Shown: piece by piece, positions 23,873 through 34,554 of the stretch | Numbering within the stretch: position 1 is the first letter of the stretch | Layout: each line of letters starts with the position of its first letter | DNA from: Sweltsa coloradensis | Lineage: Eukaryota > Arthropoda > Insecta > Plecoptera > Chloroperlidae | Assembly (NCBI GenBank): GCA_024449915.1 | Contig: JAMZAV010001270.1 | Span: 496,001-560,000, forward strand | Direction of reading: 5' to 3' | DNA: 64,000 nucleotides | The notes under the pieces: generated by a model | What the model was told of the DNA's origin: nothing | Seen by the model: the letters and a program-made list of their open reading frames with translations, nothing else | The model's database searches: none | Translations under genes and position numbers: made by a program

Positions 23873-25249
23873 GGGGAGATTGGGGTAATTAGGAACAAAT
23901 TTGTGTAAGTTGACCTATGATCTCAATTTACATATAACTAGAAAAACATATTATAAATGTTTTAGTGGTATCAGATACATTGAAACATTGGCTTTCTTAA
24001 TAAAATTAAATATTTCGTATTCATGTGTTACCTATTTTAGATGCAATGATTTTTTTTCTACACGCGCATATTGTTCCTTATTACCCCAACATTTTGGGGC
24101 AATAAGGAACAAGCATTATAAGAAGCAAGGTAGGTGCATTAAAAATACATGGGGCAAATAGGAACATAGGTATTTGTAGTATAATTAAGTAGCAAAAGAA
24201 TTCATCTTGATATCTTGCTTATTGACAAAGTTAGAACAGATGCAAATTGTAGTATTTTTTTAATAGCTAGAAACATGACATTACAGTTTTTTTAACTGTT
24301 ATTTTTGTCTTAAAACTACACAAAGCTTCTCATAGCATGATGTTAATATTTAAAAAAAGTATTTGTATCATGAAAAATTACAAATATAGAAATTGTTATG
24401 CATGAATTACTGTTTAATAGGAAAAATATACACTTTTTAAGTGGGGGCAATAAGGAACACTTCCCTCACATTTAATTTATTAACCCAGATTTTCATCAGG
24501 GCCTACTTGTTGTGTTTTGAACTTTTCCCAAAATGATAAGAATTATTTTTGGATCTGGTTCTAAATTAAATTTAGTGATCCCAATGAGCTTAATTGGGCA
24601 TAGGAAAAGATTTGCCTCTTGAATGATGTCAAAGTCATCCCTCAAGGGCCAAGCAAAGATATTACCTCTACGTTCTAGGAATTTTACTTCAATTTCCAGT
24701 GGTTGATGATTGTGGATTCTTATTACCCTACCTGCATGACGAGACATGTTTGTTCCCATTTACCCCTATGATATAGCATTACACTATATGACTCATTCCT
24801 ATTTTCCCCTAGTATTCCTACCTACCCCCCATGGGTGTTCCCTTTAACCCCAAAAATTAAATTTTTGGGGCAAATAGGAATTACCCCCTACTTTTAGGAG
24901 AGGAAAGAGATAAAAAATTACAAAATCAAAATAAGGCACTCTCATATGTAAGCAGTAAAATAAGCATACAGTCTTTAGGGCCTACTACAATTAATTCTTA
25001 TAAGAAAGGAAATTTGATTTTTAAAACATTGTTAGAAACATTTTACACTTTTTTTTGCAGTAGGCCTACCTTACAAGAGTCCTAAAACACCAATCAAAAG
25101 TTATTGTTTTCAGTAGAATTGATTACATTATCAAAGAAGAAGGTATGTTCCTTACCAAACAATTTTTCATAAAAATTTACATCTTCAAATTTTCTTAATT
25201 ATAGGGCTTGTTCCCAATTACCCCAATTCCTTATTACCCCAATCTCCCC
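23873..25249. mobile_element. TA-flanked element with repeated terminal motif
   Basis: TA|GGGGAGATTGGGGTAAT at 23871 and, inverted, the same at the right end (ATTACCCCAATCTCCCC|TA, 25250-25251). The terminal motif GGGGCAATAAGGAAC, or its complement, recurs at least seven times inside (about 24078, 24108, 24152, 24446, 24760, 24802, 24870). 24496-24759 minus is an 87-codon ORF with no family I recognise. It interrupts the large transposon. Confidence 0.7.
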
Positions 25250-25461
25250 TATGAATGCACATGTGCTTAACCTAAAAAAAAATACTTGCCATGTTTTTTT
25301 GGGATAAAAAAACAAATTTTTAAAGAACAAAAAAAAATCTTTAAATAAACTTTTTAAACGGTTGTGACAAATGTGATAGCCCCATCATAAAACAATTTTT
25401 CAAATATCAATAAAACCTTTCTTTGAGAGGGTTTTCTTCTTCTCTAGAAGTATCAAGTATA

Positions 25462-25603
25462 GGCGTCCACGCTAAAAAAGGGAAGTTGCGCGCGTGTTTA
25501 ACGGGTGAATTGGGGCCATTCAGCGGGCTCCAATTTAAAAAAAAATGATGGGCTGTTTGGCCCCCCCGAAAGCGCGCGCATCTCCTTTCTTAGCGTGGAG
25601 CCC
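25462..25603. mobile_element. Small palindromic MITE
   Basis: Inverted ends GGCGTCCACGCTAAAAAAGG and, from the right, GGCTCCACGCTAAGAAAGGA. Both continue into a GCGCGCG word. About 142 bp, in the right half of the large transposon. Confidence 0.5.
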
Positions 25604-26760
25604 CCTCTCCGGGGAAAACAAGGAACAGATGGCTTTTCCGGGCGCGCGAGTGAGGAACTATGAAAATCGGGGGAAAAGGACGCTCACCCGTGGGAAAACG
25701 CAGGGTGAATCGCTTTCAGTCTACAAAATACAAAAGAAATTTTATGATTGTATTTTTAAAATTCCCCAAAAATTGCAATTTAAAAAAGCAATAAATACAG
25801 AAAACCAAATAGTTTTCCCCATCCATTTAAAACCATTTACTCATAAAAAAACTCCCTTAAAAGGTTTTATCAAAACTTGACTTTTGGGTCCCCGGCTAGT
25901 GAATTTTTGAAAGGTTTTAAGAAAATATATTTGAAAACATTTTTTTATCTGGGCCGATTCACTACCGTTTAAATGTCTGTGTTTATATGTAACCCAGATT
26001 ACACAGTTTTGAAAAAGGGTTCAACCTAATATGCCCTTGGGTTTTGGAAATTTAAATCCTTTGTCACCCCCCCCCTTTCACCCCGAGTTTTTTTGGCCTA
26101 GATTTGCTTTCCTTTGGTGCGGTGTCAAAGTGGCCTGGGGCCCCTACAGTTTATTATTTCGTGAGGTTTTTCATTAAAAAATAATTAAGAACCCCCCAAA
26201 GGGGGGTTTGTGATGGCCAACATACAAAATTTAAAAGCTGGCCAGAATTTTAAATTTATTTAACCCAGATTTTTTGAACGTCCCCGGGCCCCAGGTTAGG
26301 CGACTTGGTTTGGTAAATGCGAGACGCCTAGTAAAAACACAGCTGAGGGAAACCCATCCATTTATTAAAAATAAATTGATATTTTTGGGATCAGCGGGTT
26401 AATTATTTTTTTTAAATTTTAAAATTTTGGGAAAAAAAATTATTAGTTTTTTTCTGGGCCGGGGTCATTTGACCCCTAGGGATGGTTGAAACTGGCAAGC
26501 TGGGCTAGGCCTAGGCCCCAAAGGGCCCAAACTAGACGGCCCTTTAAATTTTTCCCCGGGTTTTCTCAGTTTATCACAGCTCTAGGCCCCTTAAAATTTT
26601 TTCAAATTACTAGTCCCCGCTTGCTTTTGCAATATTATACTACAAGGATATTTTATACTCTGGGATTAGTAATTGATGCTCTTTGTTTTAGGGCGAAAAA
26701 TCATAGGCGCTAGTAATTGAAATGCAGTACGTGAGAAGAACGTACTCAAAAAAAAAATCA
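25604..26760. other. Homopolymer-rich stretch in the large transposon
   Basis: Full of C, G, A and T runs of 5-10 bases (for example C9 near 26057, CCCCCCAAAGGGGGG near 26193). No recognisable coding. It differs in texture from both sides, so the consensus may be poor here. Confidence 0.4.
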
Positions 26761-27831
26761 CTTATTCTTTACAGTTTTCATTATGTTTAAACTTTAACTA
26801 TACCACAAGGTATCAACCTATAGTTCTGAATCATTTTTTTTTATGTAACTGGACGTTTTCAACAGAAAAAGTAGGTTTCAAGATTGGGTCCATGCAATGT
26901 TACCCAAAGGGTGTGGACGGCAGCTATCCCCTTTTAACCGGCCATCTTTGCTAAACAGCTGTTTGCTCACTAGCGCTCCATCGGACCTTTTTTCTCCGGA
27001 TAGCACTTGAAAAACAGGTAAATCCAAAACATCCCAGATGTTGTACAAACTGAGCTCTGTGCAGGCTCAGAAAGTTTGGTTTTTTAGGGGGGAAAGATTT
27101 GAAATTACAGTTCCTTTTATATTTGGTAAGATTATAGACAAAGTTGATGGTCCACCAAAATTATATTTACATATTCATACTTGGCAAAAATTCCCCTTTA
27201 TTTGATATATTACACTTATCAGTTGGGCTAATTTCAAAATTTCACAACCATGTCTGTTTTTTACATGGAATGGTTTGATTATTTACTACGTGAAAATTCA
27301 GGAATGTCTTGTGTATGTAAATTATTCACCACTACGACGCGACGAAACATCCCGTCAATGTTATAATTTCTCTTCAATTAGGATATCGTGTCGCGAAAGT
27401 GTAACTTGTGAAATAAAAAAATCATAATATTGTAAAACATACGCGCTTCGCCCCCCCCCCCCCCCCCCAACCTATGCTTTTCCCCTGGTAACAGAGTTGG
27501 CCCATACCAACTGCAAAAGTACCCCAGGATGTTACTATAACACATGAACACATGGTTACATTCTAAACCCAAAGATATACACTAGTGGTGGGCCTAGACT
27601 TTACCATAGGCTTGAGTTCGAACAACTCGAGGCTCGAGCCAACTTAGCAAACTAGTCAAATGCCTGATAGGGGCTATACACTTCAAATCTTTTATCTATG
27701 CTTCAAACCAAACAAACTTATAGCGGACTAGGCGCCGACCTAGCTAGGCCTAGCCCTACCAAACCAGACTTGGCTCTAGCTTGTCTACATGTCTTGTAAA
27801 CTGCCCTTGGCCTTTGAAACCAAATTGTTAC

Positions 27832-27907
27832 CTTTTCCACTCCAAACAAAAGCTTTTCCGTTGTTGACAGTTAACTTTATTGCATTCGTTGATGTCGGTA
27901 ACTCCAT
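27832..27907 (-). CDS. TSEN34: TSEN34 exon 1 (N-terminus), tRNA-splicing endonuclease subunit
   Basis: First coding exon of the Sen34 subunit. The ATG at 27907 opens 25 codons plus one base, including VNNGKAFVWSGK, which matches the N-terminal strand of animal TSEN34 (human V-NGRSLVW). The donor is AAAAG|GTAACA, so intron 1 starts at 27831. The split codon G|AT joins exon 2 at 17305 in frame and gives Asp26. Intron 1 is about 10.5 kb and filled with transposons. The exon sits 359 bp from the oppositely oriented PPAN start codon. I found it by eye from frame and similarity; a cDNA would confirm it. Confidence 0.88.
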
Positions 27908-28266
27908 ATTAATACAGGGGTACTAGACTTCAAAAGTTACACGCTGAATTTTAGGTTATGTTATTGTTTATAAAGTCGATAAACTTCGTCGATCTTCTTT
28001 GTCGACCAACGGCCATTGTTGCCAACACAACAAAAAGATTTATTCGCATTTACGTTGTGTTTGTTGTAGTCTTGTTACCTATATGATGTTGTTACTGCGT
28101 TTACAACAGGCCTCCGTGACTTCCACACAGCACACTCGTGTTATTTTCTGGCGAATTTGAGGTTAGAGTGAAATAAGAGGTTGGAGTTTTACACTCTTAA
28201 GATTGTATTTTATTGTCCAATAGCTGTCTATTTAGATAAATCTGACTTTAACTGTGATTCTTAAAC
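27908..28266. promoter_or_regulatory. Candidate bidirectional promoter between TSEN34 and PPAN
   Basis: 359 bp separate the divergent start codons of TSEN34 (minus) and PPAN (plus). No transposon is recognisable here, unlike the flanking introns. No TATA box stands in an obvious position. A GGCCATT word near 28010 resembles part of a YY1 site, but weakly. The arrangement implies shared promoter DNA for two RNA-processing genes; the transcription start sites are not visible. Confidence 0.6.
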
Positions 28267-28458
28267 ATGGGGAAAAGAAAATCTAAAACAGGGCGTTCTG
28301 TAAAGCGTAATCTTCAAAGAAAAGAAGACGAAAGTGAAACATTGAAAAGAGCCCCACATTCTTTCGTCATTCATCGAGGAGCTGTTGGAGCTTACATCAT
28401 GGAACTCACTAAAGACTTCAGAAAAATCATGGAACCGTTCACAGCTTCTACATTAAAG
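28267..28458 (+). CDS. PPAN: PPAN (Peter Pan/Ssf1) exon 1
   Basis: Residues 1-64, starting MGKRKSKTGRSVKR. The basic N-terminus precedes the start of the Brix domain at about residue 30 (PHSFVIHRGAVG). The donor is TTAAAG|GTACGC, phase 0. The ATG context AAACATGG is good. PPAN/Ssf1 is a nucleolar factor for early 60S pre-ribosome assembly and 27S pre-rRNA processing. Intron 1 (28459-30610) carries a small TA-flanked MITE and a hAT-like MITE. Confidence 0.96.
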
Positions 28459-28581
28459 GTACGCCCTAAGACTATATGCTAGCCTAGGCTTAGATGGTCA
28501 TCTTTAGACCTACCCGATCAGTCTCCATTCCTCCAGCATCCCTAAGCGCCACCTCCATTTGTCGGTACTTGTGTAGGCCTA

Positions 28582-28776
28582 CTTGGCGGGTCCCAACTTT
28601 TATACACTTAACGGAAAGGATTTAGGGTGCGCTTTTTTTCGATTGTATCCTAGAACTTGCACGGCGCACTGTAGCCAGCGGAAAGTTCGGCTAACCTAAC
28701 GAAAGTAGTTTTGTAACGGAAAGGATTTCGGGTGTGTATGTTTTCATTGAAAAAAAAAATGTTGGGACCCGCCAAG
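28582..28776. mobile_element. TA-flanked MITE, PPAN intron 1
   Basis: TA|CTTGGCGGGTCCCAAC at the left and GTTGGGACCCGCCAAG|TA at the right. An internal direct repeat AACGGAAAGGATTTNGGGTG occurs twice. 195 bp, no ORF. Confidence 0.7.
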
Positions 28777-29333
28777 TACAGAAGTGCCCATTTGTCCTAG
28801 ACCTAGACTAGAGTGGTGGCGCATATGGCCTAACGGTTGACGCGCCCTTCCAAATCCAAATAACTTGTAAAAAAACTAAAACACAAGTGTCCCCTCAGAT
28901 CTAAGACACAAATACACTTCATAGAGACCCGTGTAAGTGTAACCCAAAGCCGCAACTCATCGTAAGCCTCTAGGCTAGAACCTAGGTAGGCCTACAACAG
29001 TCAACAGGTGGCATAGATTGAGGGTTTAAGTAACGCAGGTGGTAGTCGACAGTTGGTTAGAACAACAAGTAGGCTTATCGGTAGGCCTAGCCTGCAGTAG
29101 CCAGTAAGTAGGCCTAGGTTTTACATTGTTAATTGATGTGGTCCTTTACCGACCAAAAGGAAACTTGTGTAACGGTAACCCAACTTCAAACCAACCTACT
29201 GAATGAAGCTGGCACAAAATGGTGCCAATACACTCTTTGTCAAATGACCTGTCCTGAATGGTTGGATCCCTACAGAATTATGTTTAAGGAATGATCATGA
29301 ATGACCACCTCTTGCCGGCAGTAGGCAACAATG

Positions 29334-29996
29334 GGTACTTATTCGGATCAGGGTCCCCAAAACAAAACAACGTATTTTCATTACGTTTTCAGTGTTTTTT
29401 AGCTTGTGTTGTATAACTTACCAGCTAATAATTCGTAAAACTTTTCAACTCAAAATCACACAATTAACCGTTAATTCGTTATTGATTGTGTAATCTTGGG
29501 AGTTATGTGTCACTCGGCCGGCGCCATGTTGACGGCTTCTCGTATCTACTTACCTTCTCAAGAAATACCAACCGTAAATAAGAAATCAACATCAACATAT
29601 TGCACTGGACATGAAGAACGTTATTACACACACTATTTTGACCTAAAATTTATTTTTAAAAAAACCTTGAAACACTTACCCACATACAAAAATCAAGAAA
29701 TTAGAGGTAGAGAGGTGAGTGTTGAAGTGTGTTGTCAAATAATAAACTTGTTTAGAACTATAACTTAATTTCCTATTAAATACACCCGTTATTATCAAAA
29801 ATACATTTGTTTTACTTATTTCACTATTATTTACAATCATAATGATGATAGGCATAGGAAAACGTAACGAAAATGCGTTGTTTTGTTTTATTTTATTTAT
29901 TTTATTTTATTTATTTATTTAACGTCTATCCTATTCAGTTATAAAAACTGATTTACAAAGGAAGACAACATGGGGCCCCTGATCCGAATAAGTGCC
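29334..29996. mobile_element. hAT-like MITE, 663 bp (PPAN intron 1)
   Basis: Perfect 8-bp duplication CAACAATG (29326-29333 and 29997-30004). Inverted repeats GGYACTTATTCGGATCAGGG, 24 of 26 bases matching. A (TTTTA)n-rich block sits near the right end. The 90-codon ORF at 29496-29768 resembles nothing I know. The superfamily is inferred from duplication length only. Confidence 0.78.
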
Positions 29997-30610
29997 CAAC
30001 AATGTGCCTGCCTAGATTACGTCATCAATGAAAGGCAGGAAGTCGTATGTTTTAATTCTAGCCAACTACCACTATCATCAACAAACCAATCTAGGACCTA
30101 CATATTACACCAACCTTTATTCTCGTCTTCAAAAAAACAAGACCTATGAAGGCCTGAGGGTCTAACCATTGCCTTTGTGAATTGTAATTGAAGTGAAGCA
30201 TAATGTGATAATATTGCTTTGGTTCTCCACACAACAAAGACCCAGTCTCTGCAACATGGGCAATTATTCAGCAGTTTTTTCAAACAGGAAACATCTTTCT
30301 GCAGCTGATATCTCGAAAGTTCTGAGCTAGAGAGAGGCATTACTTTTGTTTTAAAAGCTCAGATCTTTACCCATCTCCATCATTGTGCACATTACCATTC
30401 AACCCTGGCCCGATGCATAACGCAATATCAAATTTGTAAATTGTAACGTTAAGCAGAAGCCTCTCTCTAGGTAGCTCCCTATGCCTTTCTGCCGTAGTGG
30501 ACACAATGACCTAGTAGGCCTAGTTGGCTTTGCAGTATAACAACACACCTGGTTCATTGTCATAGTCGGTATATTATCTCACAGCATTTTTTATTTGGAT
30601 TATTTTCCAG

Positions 30611-30934
30611 GCCCGCAAGAAAAATACTATCAAGGACTTTGTATCAGTGTCTGGCTTACTGCACGTATCTCACATGTGCATATTCACGCACACTGAACTA
30701 AGCACATACCTGAAGATAGCCCGTTTCCCTCGAGGTCCCACGCTTACATTCCGAGTGCACAACTACTGCTTGGCCCGGGATGTTCGATCCTCGATCAAGA
30801 GGCCATGTGTTTACGATTACCAATTCAAACATGCACCTCTTATCGTCCTCAATAGTTTCAGTGGTGAGGGAACACACCTGAAACTAATGGCGTCAATGTT
30901 TCAAAATATGTTTCCAACCATAAACGTCACCAAG
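30611..30934 (+). CDS. PPAN: PPAN exon 2 (Brix domain)
   Basis: Residues 65-172, phase 0 at both ends. The acceptor is TTTTCCAG|GCCCGC and the donor CACCAAG|GTAAGT. It begins ARKKNTIKDFVSVSGLL and includes FPRGPTLTFRVHNYCLARDV, the Brix-family core whose RNA-binding fold is shared with Imp4, Rpf1 and Brx1. The frame is intact and the similarity to animal PPAN is close. Confidence 0.97.
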
Positions 30935-31566
30935 GTAAGTAACGCCTACTAAACTTATCGGTAGTCTAGGTATACCGTAGCCTACAATATGTTATTGTTT
31001 GAATTTATTGTGTGGTGTATTATGTTTATGTTTTGGTTACCTGTAGGTATTGAATTAGTAGGATGTGCAAAGTTTATTATAGGCTATCAATTGATAATCT
31101 GTCCCAATGTTAATAAAATTTGATAAAGGCCCTAAAATAGGTCTATTGATGGATCAAAGCATGCTCAAAACATTTCAATTATTTTTCAATTTATTTGGAC
31201 AACAACAAATAACAATAGTTACAGGTTTCAAACAGTTTTCACCGTGTAGTCCATTTTAGTTGTACACAATTATTAAACTTAATGAAGTTTACACAATAGT
31301 ATATGTATAAATACTATACATACAGTACATCTACTAATAACAAAATACACTACTAATAATACAAAATACACTACACTAACAAATAATCATCTTTCATTAC
31401 ATTGTCTCTCATATTAGGTAATATATAGGCTAACTACCAAAAGCCAATGATACAGTGCAAGTTTACAATATTACATTGTTAATTAACTTGGATAAAGAGA
31501 AATGAATAAGAACATTAATTTCCAAATTTCAAATATTGTAACATTTAACAACCAACTGATTGAAAA

Positions 31567-34543
31567 TTATGGTAGGTCAGTTGATGTGATAAAGTCATTT
31601 ACACTGTAGTAAGCTTTTTGTAATAAAAATTTTGTCAGCTCATTTTTAAATTTAATGTATTGAGGTATATCTTTGATTTCTTTTGGAACAAGGTTGTAGA
31701 GAATTTTATTTATATAATCAGAGTTTTTCTGGCCAAGGTTTGTAGAACATTGGCTAAGATGGAGATCATGTTTTTGCCTTGTGTTGTGAGTATGTACATT
31801 CGCATTAACTGCAAGGATTTGGATGTTTTTCTTAATGCTTAAGACTGATTTAAGAATGTAAAGACATGGAACTGTAAGAATGTTCAGAGCAATAAAGTAA
31901 GGTTTACAATGCTCCATTTGCCCAAGGGAATATAATGCTCTAATTGCTCGTTTTTGTACAATGAAAACTTTATCAATGTGAGTTGACATTCCCCAAAATT
32001 CTATCCCATATCTTAGATGTGATTCAAATAGAGAAAAGTAGCATACTTTAGCAGTTGATACATTGCTTATATGTTTGATGCTTTTAATTGCAAAACAAGC
32101 AGAGCTGAGTTTTTTTATCAGTATCTTAATGTGAGCATGCCATGTTAAGTTTTTATCTATTGTTAGACCTAGAAAGTTTGTTTGTTCAACTGAGTTTACA
32201 ACTGATTTGTCATTTGAATTTGCTAGGCAATGTATGAAGTTTAGTGATTTCTTTTTTTGAATTGAATGGAACTGGATAAAGTTAGTTTTTAGAGAATTAA
32301 GCAATAGTTTGTTCATTGTAAACCATTCAATAGACTCAGTAAGTCTTTTTTCTCCCTTTTCTTTGAGTAAAACTGTATTCGCAGCCGTTACGCTAGTAGT
32401 AAAGTCATCAGCAAACAACTCGGCATCATCAATATTGTCAGGTAGGTCGTTAATAAAGATAATGAAGAATAGGGGCCCAAGGATCGATCCTTGTGGAACT
32501 CCACAAATAACCTTTTCAAATTCTGATTTAATGTTTGTAAATTTGTTGTTCTTAAGATCAGTCAGTACTACGCATTGTAGTCGGTCGGTCAGGTAAGATG
32601 TTAAGAGTTTCAATGCATTCCCACGTATACCATAGTACTCTAACTTGTCCAGCAGTATTTTGTGATCAACACAATCAAACGCTTTTGTTAGATCACAAAA
32701 TATGCCCAATGTTGGTATGTTTGAGTCGACTGCTTCAACAATAGTTTTTAGAAATCTACTAATTGTGTCACTTGTTGATTTGCCTCGTCTAAAGCCATTT
32801 TGTCTCTCTGTTATGATATTATTTTCATCGAAGAATGCGATCATTCGATTGAATATCAAAGTTTCTAATATTTTTGAGGCAGCTGGAAGGATGGATATAG
32901 GTCTATAGTTACTTGCAATGAGTTTACTTCCTTTTTTAAATATTGGTATAATTTTGGATATTTTTAATGCCTTGGGAAAGACACCATCTTCAAAGCAAGT
33001 ATTGAAAATGTCGGATAAAGGTTCAGCTAGTTCATTTATACATTTTTTATAACTATAATCGACAAATCATCAATACCTGCAGAGTGCTTTGGCTTTAATT
33101 TAAGTACAATATCTTTTATTTCTTTAGGGTTTGTTTCATACAAATATAGGGAGTTAATTGGGCTTTTGTTTGACTTTGATAAGTAAGTTTGGAAATTATG
33201 ATTTGGATTATTTGGATAATTTCTGGTACTTATATTATTTGTCAGGTAAGATGCTTCACTCGTAAATATTTATTCAATGTTGTGGCTACTACGTTGGGAT
33301 CTTTGATTAATGTATTATTGTTGAGAAGAGTTATATTATCATTAGGCTTTTTTGGCTTACGATTTATTTCTTCATTTATTATTTTCCAAATTGATTTTGA
33401 CTTATTGTCTGAAGTTGATATGGTTTCTCTTATTTGGTTACTTTTTGCATTTTTAAGAACTCTTTTGTAAATTTTTAAATATGATTTTATATATGTTTTT
33501 AGGAATGGCACATTTGGGAACTGTGAGTTAATGTATAAAAGGCTCCTTTTATTAGCACTTGAGACTTTAATACCGTTAGTTATCCAATTTTGCAATTTGT
33601 AGGATGGTTTATTTTGTATTTGTTTTAGTGGGCAATTTTTATTAAAATAGTAAAGTAATTTATTTGAAAATGCATCATATTTATCATCTGCTGTCTCTGA
33701 AACTGTTACACATTCCCAATTTTCTCCTTCTAAGCTTTCAGCTAGATTATTTAAAGAGTTCTCATTTACAACACGTATAATTTTGGTTGGTATAGGTAGC
33801 TGATAATAATTATACTGTATTGCAATTTCTTGGGCATAGTGGTCAGCAATTCCAAAGTCAATTACTCGGGAGTTGAATGGTAATGTAGTGTCAGTTGCTA
33901 TATTATCAATGATCGTTGAAGTTTGCCACCGTGGATCAATTCTAGTTGTATCTTTTATGGTGAGCATCATGTTATAAGAGTCAAGAAGATTAGCTAGCAT
34001 TTCTTTATTAGGGTCTTTACTATCAGCTGAGACATTCACATTGAAGTCTCCTAGTACTACTAATTGTTTATTGTTTTTTGTAATTTAGTTAAAATACGTT
34101 CAGTTTTAGTCCAGTTGGGGATCTGTAGATGGCTACTACCATAATATTACATGTTTTGCATTTATTTAATTGTATTTTTAGTTCAATACAAGCACATTCA
34201 AAATCAAGTTCAGTACTGTGTTGAGTGATACTTGATTTAGATACAGCATATTGAATCCATTTATGGCTAACAAAGATTGCTACTCCCCGTGCTTATGAGT
34301 TTTTCTACAGTAACAAGAAACCAAGGTATAATTTTCAATTGTAATACTAGTTATTTCATCATTTGTTTTCCAGTGTTCTGATATACATATTATGTCAATA
34401 GGTTCATTCTTTTTATGTTGAGTATCTAGAATTATATTTAACTCTCTAATTTTTGATTGTGTAAGACCTTGGATATTTTGGTGTACTATTCGCATAATGT
34501 TTTCTTTATGTTTAATTTTACTTTCATATTTTGTCTTTACCAT
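31567..34543 (-). pseudogene. LINE ORF2 (endonuclease/reverse transcriptase), broken
   Basis: Continues from ORF1. 34280-34543 starts an APE-like endonuclease (MRIVHQNIQGLTQSKIREL, then IICISEHWKT). 33242-34039 holds its end (DNIATDTT, VIDFGIADHYAQ) and linker. 31567-32859 is the RT core with RQNGFRRGKSTSDTISRFL, CDLTKAFDCVDHKILL, VICGVPQGSILGPLFFIIF and catalytic ELFADDF. Frame breaks near 34280-34040 and 33240-32860 inactivate it. Probably CR1/Jockey-superfamily. The 3' end near 31200 is unclear. Confidence 0.85.
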
Positions 34544-34554
34544 CTCCTCTAATT

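Larger units (their letters stand above)
19352..27516. mobile_element. Large inverted-repeat DNA transposon in TSEN34 intron 1
   Basis: Two paired sets of inverted repeats define it. Outer: 19352-19430 versus 27432-27516 (TTGCAGTTGGTATGGGCCAA; AAGCGCGTATGTTTTA, with a poly-G/poly-C run between). Inner: 20557-20618 versus 27315-27376, 60 of 62 bases matching (GACGGGATGTTTCGTCGCGT core). Between them lies the broken DDE-like gene 21333-23581, and TTACGGTTGTGAC motifs flank it on both sides. Later insertions: a LINE (19441-20554), a TA-type element (23873-25249) and small palindromes. Without the two large inserts it is about 5.7 kb. No clear target duplication at the outer ends. Confidence 0.72.

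Noticed and set aside
27590..27660. hAT end TAGTGGTGGGC near 27590
   Set aside because: The TTCGAACAACTCGAGGCTCG words resemble a hAT subterminal region, but I found no partner end or target duplication.
28805..28860. tRNA-like GGTGGCGCATATGGCCTAAC, also near 48350
   Set aside because: An A-box-like half is present in both, but no B box follows; only a weak interspersed-repeat match.
29496..29768. 90-codon ORF inside the hAT-like MITE as transposase
   Set aside because: No zinc-finger, catalytic or dimerisation motif recognisable; probably chance.
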